Of a stretch of DNA of 64,000 nucleotides, positions 62,136 to 64,000 are shown piece by piece. The DNA comes from UBA7662 sp943369355 (GTDB taxonomy: Bacteria; Bacteroidota; Bacteroidia; UBA7662), in NCBI GenBank assembly GCA_943369355.1, contig CALRMX020000001.1, forward strand, positions 186,001 through 250,000. The letters are read 5' to 3'. The number at the start of each line of letters is the position of its first letter. Positions within the stretch are counted from its first letter, which is position 1. The notes under the pieces are model-generated. The model had not been told where the DNA came from and did no database searches. It saw nothing but the letters and a program-made list of their open reading frames with translations. The position numbers and the translations under genes are program-made.

Positions 62136-64000
62136 ATGAAAAGAAATATCATTCTAGTATCAGTTGTCGCCTCTGTTTTTTTCATTGTATTAGCTGCAAG
62201 TAACCCTACTAAAAGCCCGGCAGCTAAAATTGAAACCGACTATCATGCTGCTTTAACTAACTGGAATAATGAGTTGAAGGCACTCAAAGAAAAGATGAAC
62301 AACAATCTAGGAGACCGGATTGAATGGCAGCAGGATTACTTGAAGGCAAGACTCAGTTATAAAAAGTGGGCATGGCTTATCGACTACCTCGATCCGGAGT
62401 TTGTAAAAGATTATGTAAATGGTGCACCACTTCCCAAGTTGGAAAGGAACTACTCCCAAATTCAAGTCATTGAACCGAAGGGTTTTCAGCCGTTAGAAGA
62501 ACAATTGTGGTCGAACGACGAAGAGTTCGATAAATCAAAGAGTTTAGAATTAATCAATGAATTAAGTCAACAAGTCGACTTTTTCACTCGTTTCCAAAAG
62601 CAACAAAGGCTTCTTGATCGTCAGCTTTTGGAAGCGACTAGGTTTGCACTCATACGCTTTTATACACTCGATTTAACCGGCTTTGATGTCCCTGCTTCGA
62701 ATGCGCAATTGGCAGAATGGACGGTGAGTTGGGCAGGTTTAGAGAATGTACTTTACAACTACACAGCGTTGTTAGGCAATGATGAACAGAAGCTGATGAA
62801 GGAAATTAGAAAAACTTGGCTTACCGGTAAAAGTATAATCTCGAAAGCCTCAGATTTTGAAAGTTTCGACAGACTTACCTTCTTGCGCGAAGTGGTAAAT
62901 CCGTTGTATGCAAATTTATTAACGCTGCACGAATCATTAGGCTATGAAAAAAGTGCCGATCTGGTTGGACTGAAACAAGCTGTTAACTATTCCGCCAAAA
63001 GCTTTTTTTCGGACGACTTTCTGAACCCATTCTTTTACACACAGTTGATTGCCGACGACTATACTGCCAATAAAGTAGCCTTAGGGAAACTTTTATTTTT
63101 TGACCCAGCTCTTTCTGCATCTAATGATCGTAGTTGTGCAAGCTGCCACCAACCCAATAAAGCGTTTACCGACGGGCAATCCAAGAGCATAGCTACAGGA
63201 TTCCAGGGTACCGTTAAAAGGAATGCACCTACTTTAATCAATGCCGTCTACAGTCCCCGTTTTTTTTGGGATATGCGAACCAACTTGCTGGAAACTCAAT
63301 TTGAGCATGTTGTTGTTAGCAGTCAAGAATTCAATACCTCGGTTTTACAACTGATCAATAAGTTGAATAAAAGCCCCGAATATGTTCGATTATTTCAAGA
63401 TGCTTTTCCCCAATTCATACATAACCCAATTAATCCATACACCTTAAATGCATCTTTAGCTTGTTACGTATTGAGCCTCAGGAGTTTTAATAGTACATTT
63501 GATCAATATGCCCGTGGCGAAACGAACGAAATTAGCACTGAGATAAAAGATGGTTTTAATTTATTCATGGGAAAGGCCCTTTGTGGTACATGCCATTTTG
63601 CACCCTCGTTCAGTGGTATAGTACCCCCATTTTATACCGAGCAAGAGTCAGAAATCTTGGGGGTACCTGAAAAATCTGCAGCACCTTGGAAGCTCGATGG
63701 AGATATAGGCAGAAAAGGGGGAATGCCTAAAGATAACAGCGTTATTTACGAATATTCATTTAAAACTGTTACCGTTAGAAACGTTGCGCTAACAGGACCT
63801 TATTTCCATAACGGAGCTTATAATACGCTTGAAGAAGTAATAGATTTTTATCACAAAGGGGGCGGAGCAGGAATTGGATTGGAAGTACCGTATCAAACCC
63901 TACCTTTTGATTCGCTAGCTTTAACTAGGGCCGAACAATTGGCAATCAAAAAGTTCATGGAAGCCCTCACCGATACGGTTGGCCTTAGCTCGGCACCTAC
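62136..64000 (+). CDS. Large di-haem cytochrome c peroxidase (MauG/CcpA family), 3' end outside window
   Basis: The frame is open to the right edge; 621 codons are visible. A signal peptide (MKRNIILVSVVASVFFIVLA) is followed by a helical region of about 280 residues not found in ordinary cytochrome c peroxidases. The peroxidase part has two c-type haem sites, CASCH from Cys334 and CGTCH from Cys483, and VRNVALTGPYFHNGAYNTLEEV, a family signature. Such enzymes reduce hydrogen peroxide in the periplasm or, as MauG, oxidise protein residues. The long N-terminus resembles the large Bacteroidota group I recall. It starts 19 nt after a terminator, so it needs its own promoter, which I could not identify. 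Confidence 0.88.
   Translation, partial: MKRNIILVSVVASVFFIVLAASNPTKSPAAKIETDYHAALTNWNNELKALKEKMNNNLGDRIEWQQDYLKARLSYKKWAWLIDYLDPEFVKDYVNGAPLPKLERNYSQIQVIEPKGFQPLEEQLWSNDEEFDKSKSLELINELSQQVDFFTRFQKQQRLLDRQLLEATRFALIRFYTLDLTGFDVPASNAQLAEWTVSWAGLENVLYNYTALLGNDEQKLMKEIRKTWLTGKSIISKASDFESFDRLTFLREVVNPLYANLLTLHESLGYEKSADLVGLKQAVNYSAKSFFSDDFLNPFFYTQLIADDYTANKVALGKLLFFDPALSASNDRSCASCHQPNKAFTDGQSKSIATGFQGTVKRNAPTLINAVYSPRFFWDMRTNLLETQFEHVVVSSQEFNTSVLQLINKLNKSPEYVRLFQDAFPQFIHNPINPYTLNASLACYVLSLRSFNSTFDQYARGETNEISTEIKDGFNLFMGKALCGTCHFAPSFSGIVPPFYTEQESEILGVPEKSAAPWKLDGDIGRKGGMPKDNSVIYEYSFKTVTVRNVALTGPYFHNGAYNTLEEVIDFYHKGGGAGIGLEVPYQTLPFDSLALTRAEQLAIKKFMEALTDTVGLSSAP

Noticed and set aside
1..64000. CRISPR array, prophage, integrative element or insertion sequence
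   Set aside because: No direct repeat arrays, transposase, integrase or att-like repeats were seen; gene content is chromosomal core plus secreted proteins.

Overview
The window is ordinary chromosome from a member of the Bacteroidota. Three things point there. The gene order ftsX - DUF3098 - uppP - truB - ribF is characteristic of the phylum. Several secreted proteins end in type A sorting domains of the type IX secretion system (T9SS). Recurrent TAnnTTTG boxes, the -7 element of the Bacteroidota housekeeping sigma factor, lie just upstream of many start codons. Genes are densely packed with many 1-8 nt start/stop overlaps. I saw no rRNA, tRNA, CRISPR array, insertion sequence, phage or integrase gene.

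Layout: 1-3.3 kb, cell-envelope and riboflavin/tRNA genes (ftsX end, uppP, truB, ribF). 3.3-12.3 kb, housekeeping: holA, AMP nucleosidase, an HsdR-N-like nuclease-fold protein, an SDR protein, rlmH, an FKBP lipoprotein, the ribD-DMT transporter-IMPACT operon divergent from prmC, then queD-fabD. 12.4-16.8 kb, kefG-kefC-like pair and a TPR sensor kinase. 16.9-25 kb, a tightly coupled trio: hldD-like epimerase, a 1219-residue NtrY-like sensor kinase and an 1151-residue outer-membrane protein. 25-31.7 kb, coiled-coil protein, PolB-like exonuclease, fused oligopeptide ABC ATPase, RNase R and polyprenyl synthase. 31.7-41.5 kb, two tandem units, each a very large T9SS-secreted protein followed by a 63-64 residue protein with an identical PEAVPLDGG motif. 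41.7-64 kb, corA, hybrid kinase, yggS, DUF4296-mutS2, CoA transferase scoAB, GNAT, aspartokinase, an M43 metalloprotease, two metallophosphoesterases, purB-DUF5522-unknown, DUF4294, bshB1 with an atypical NRAMP-like transporter, a PhoX-like protein with a T9SS tail, and a di-haem peroxidase cut by the window end.

Most of the DNA is conventional. The parts that deserve attention are: the duplicated large-adhesin plus tiny PLDGG-protein units; a set of about eight genes whose predicted -7 box ends only 3-5 nt before the start codon, suggesting leaderless mRNAs, including a mirror-symmetric promoter shared by ribD and prmC; the coupled epimerase/kinase/outer-membrane-protein operon; a NRAMP-like transporter that has lost the DPGN motif; and a PhoX-family enzyme with a Sec/T9SS rather than Tat export signal. 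I did not find a clear anti-phage or other defence island. All calls are from reading the sequence and recalling families; no search was run.
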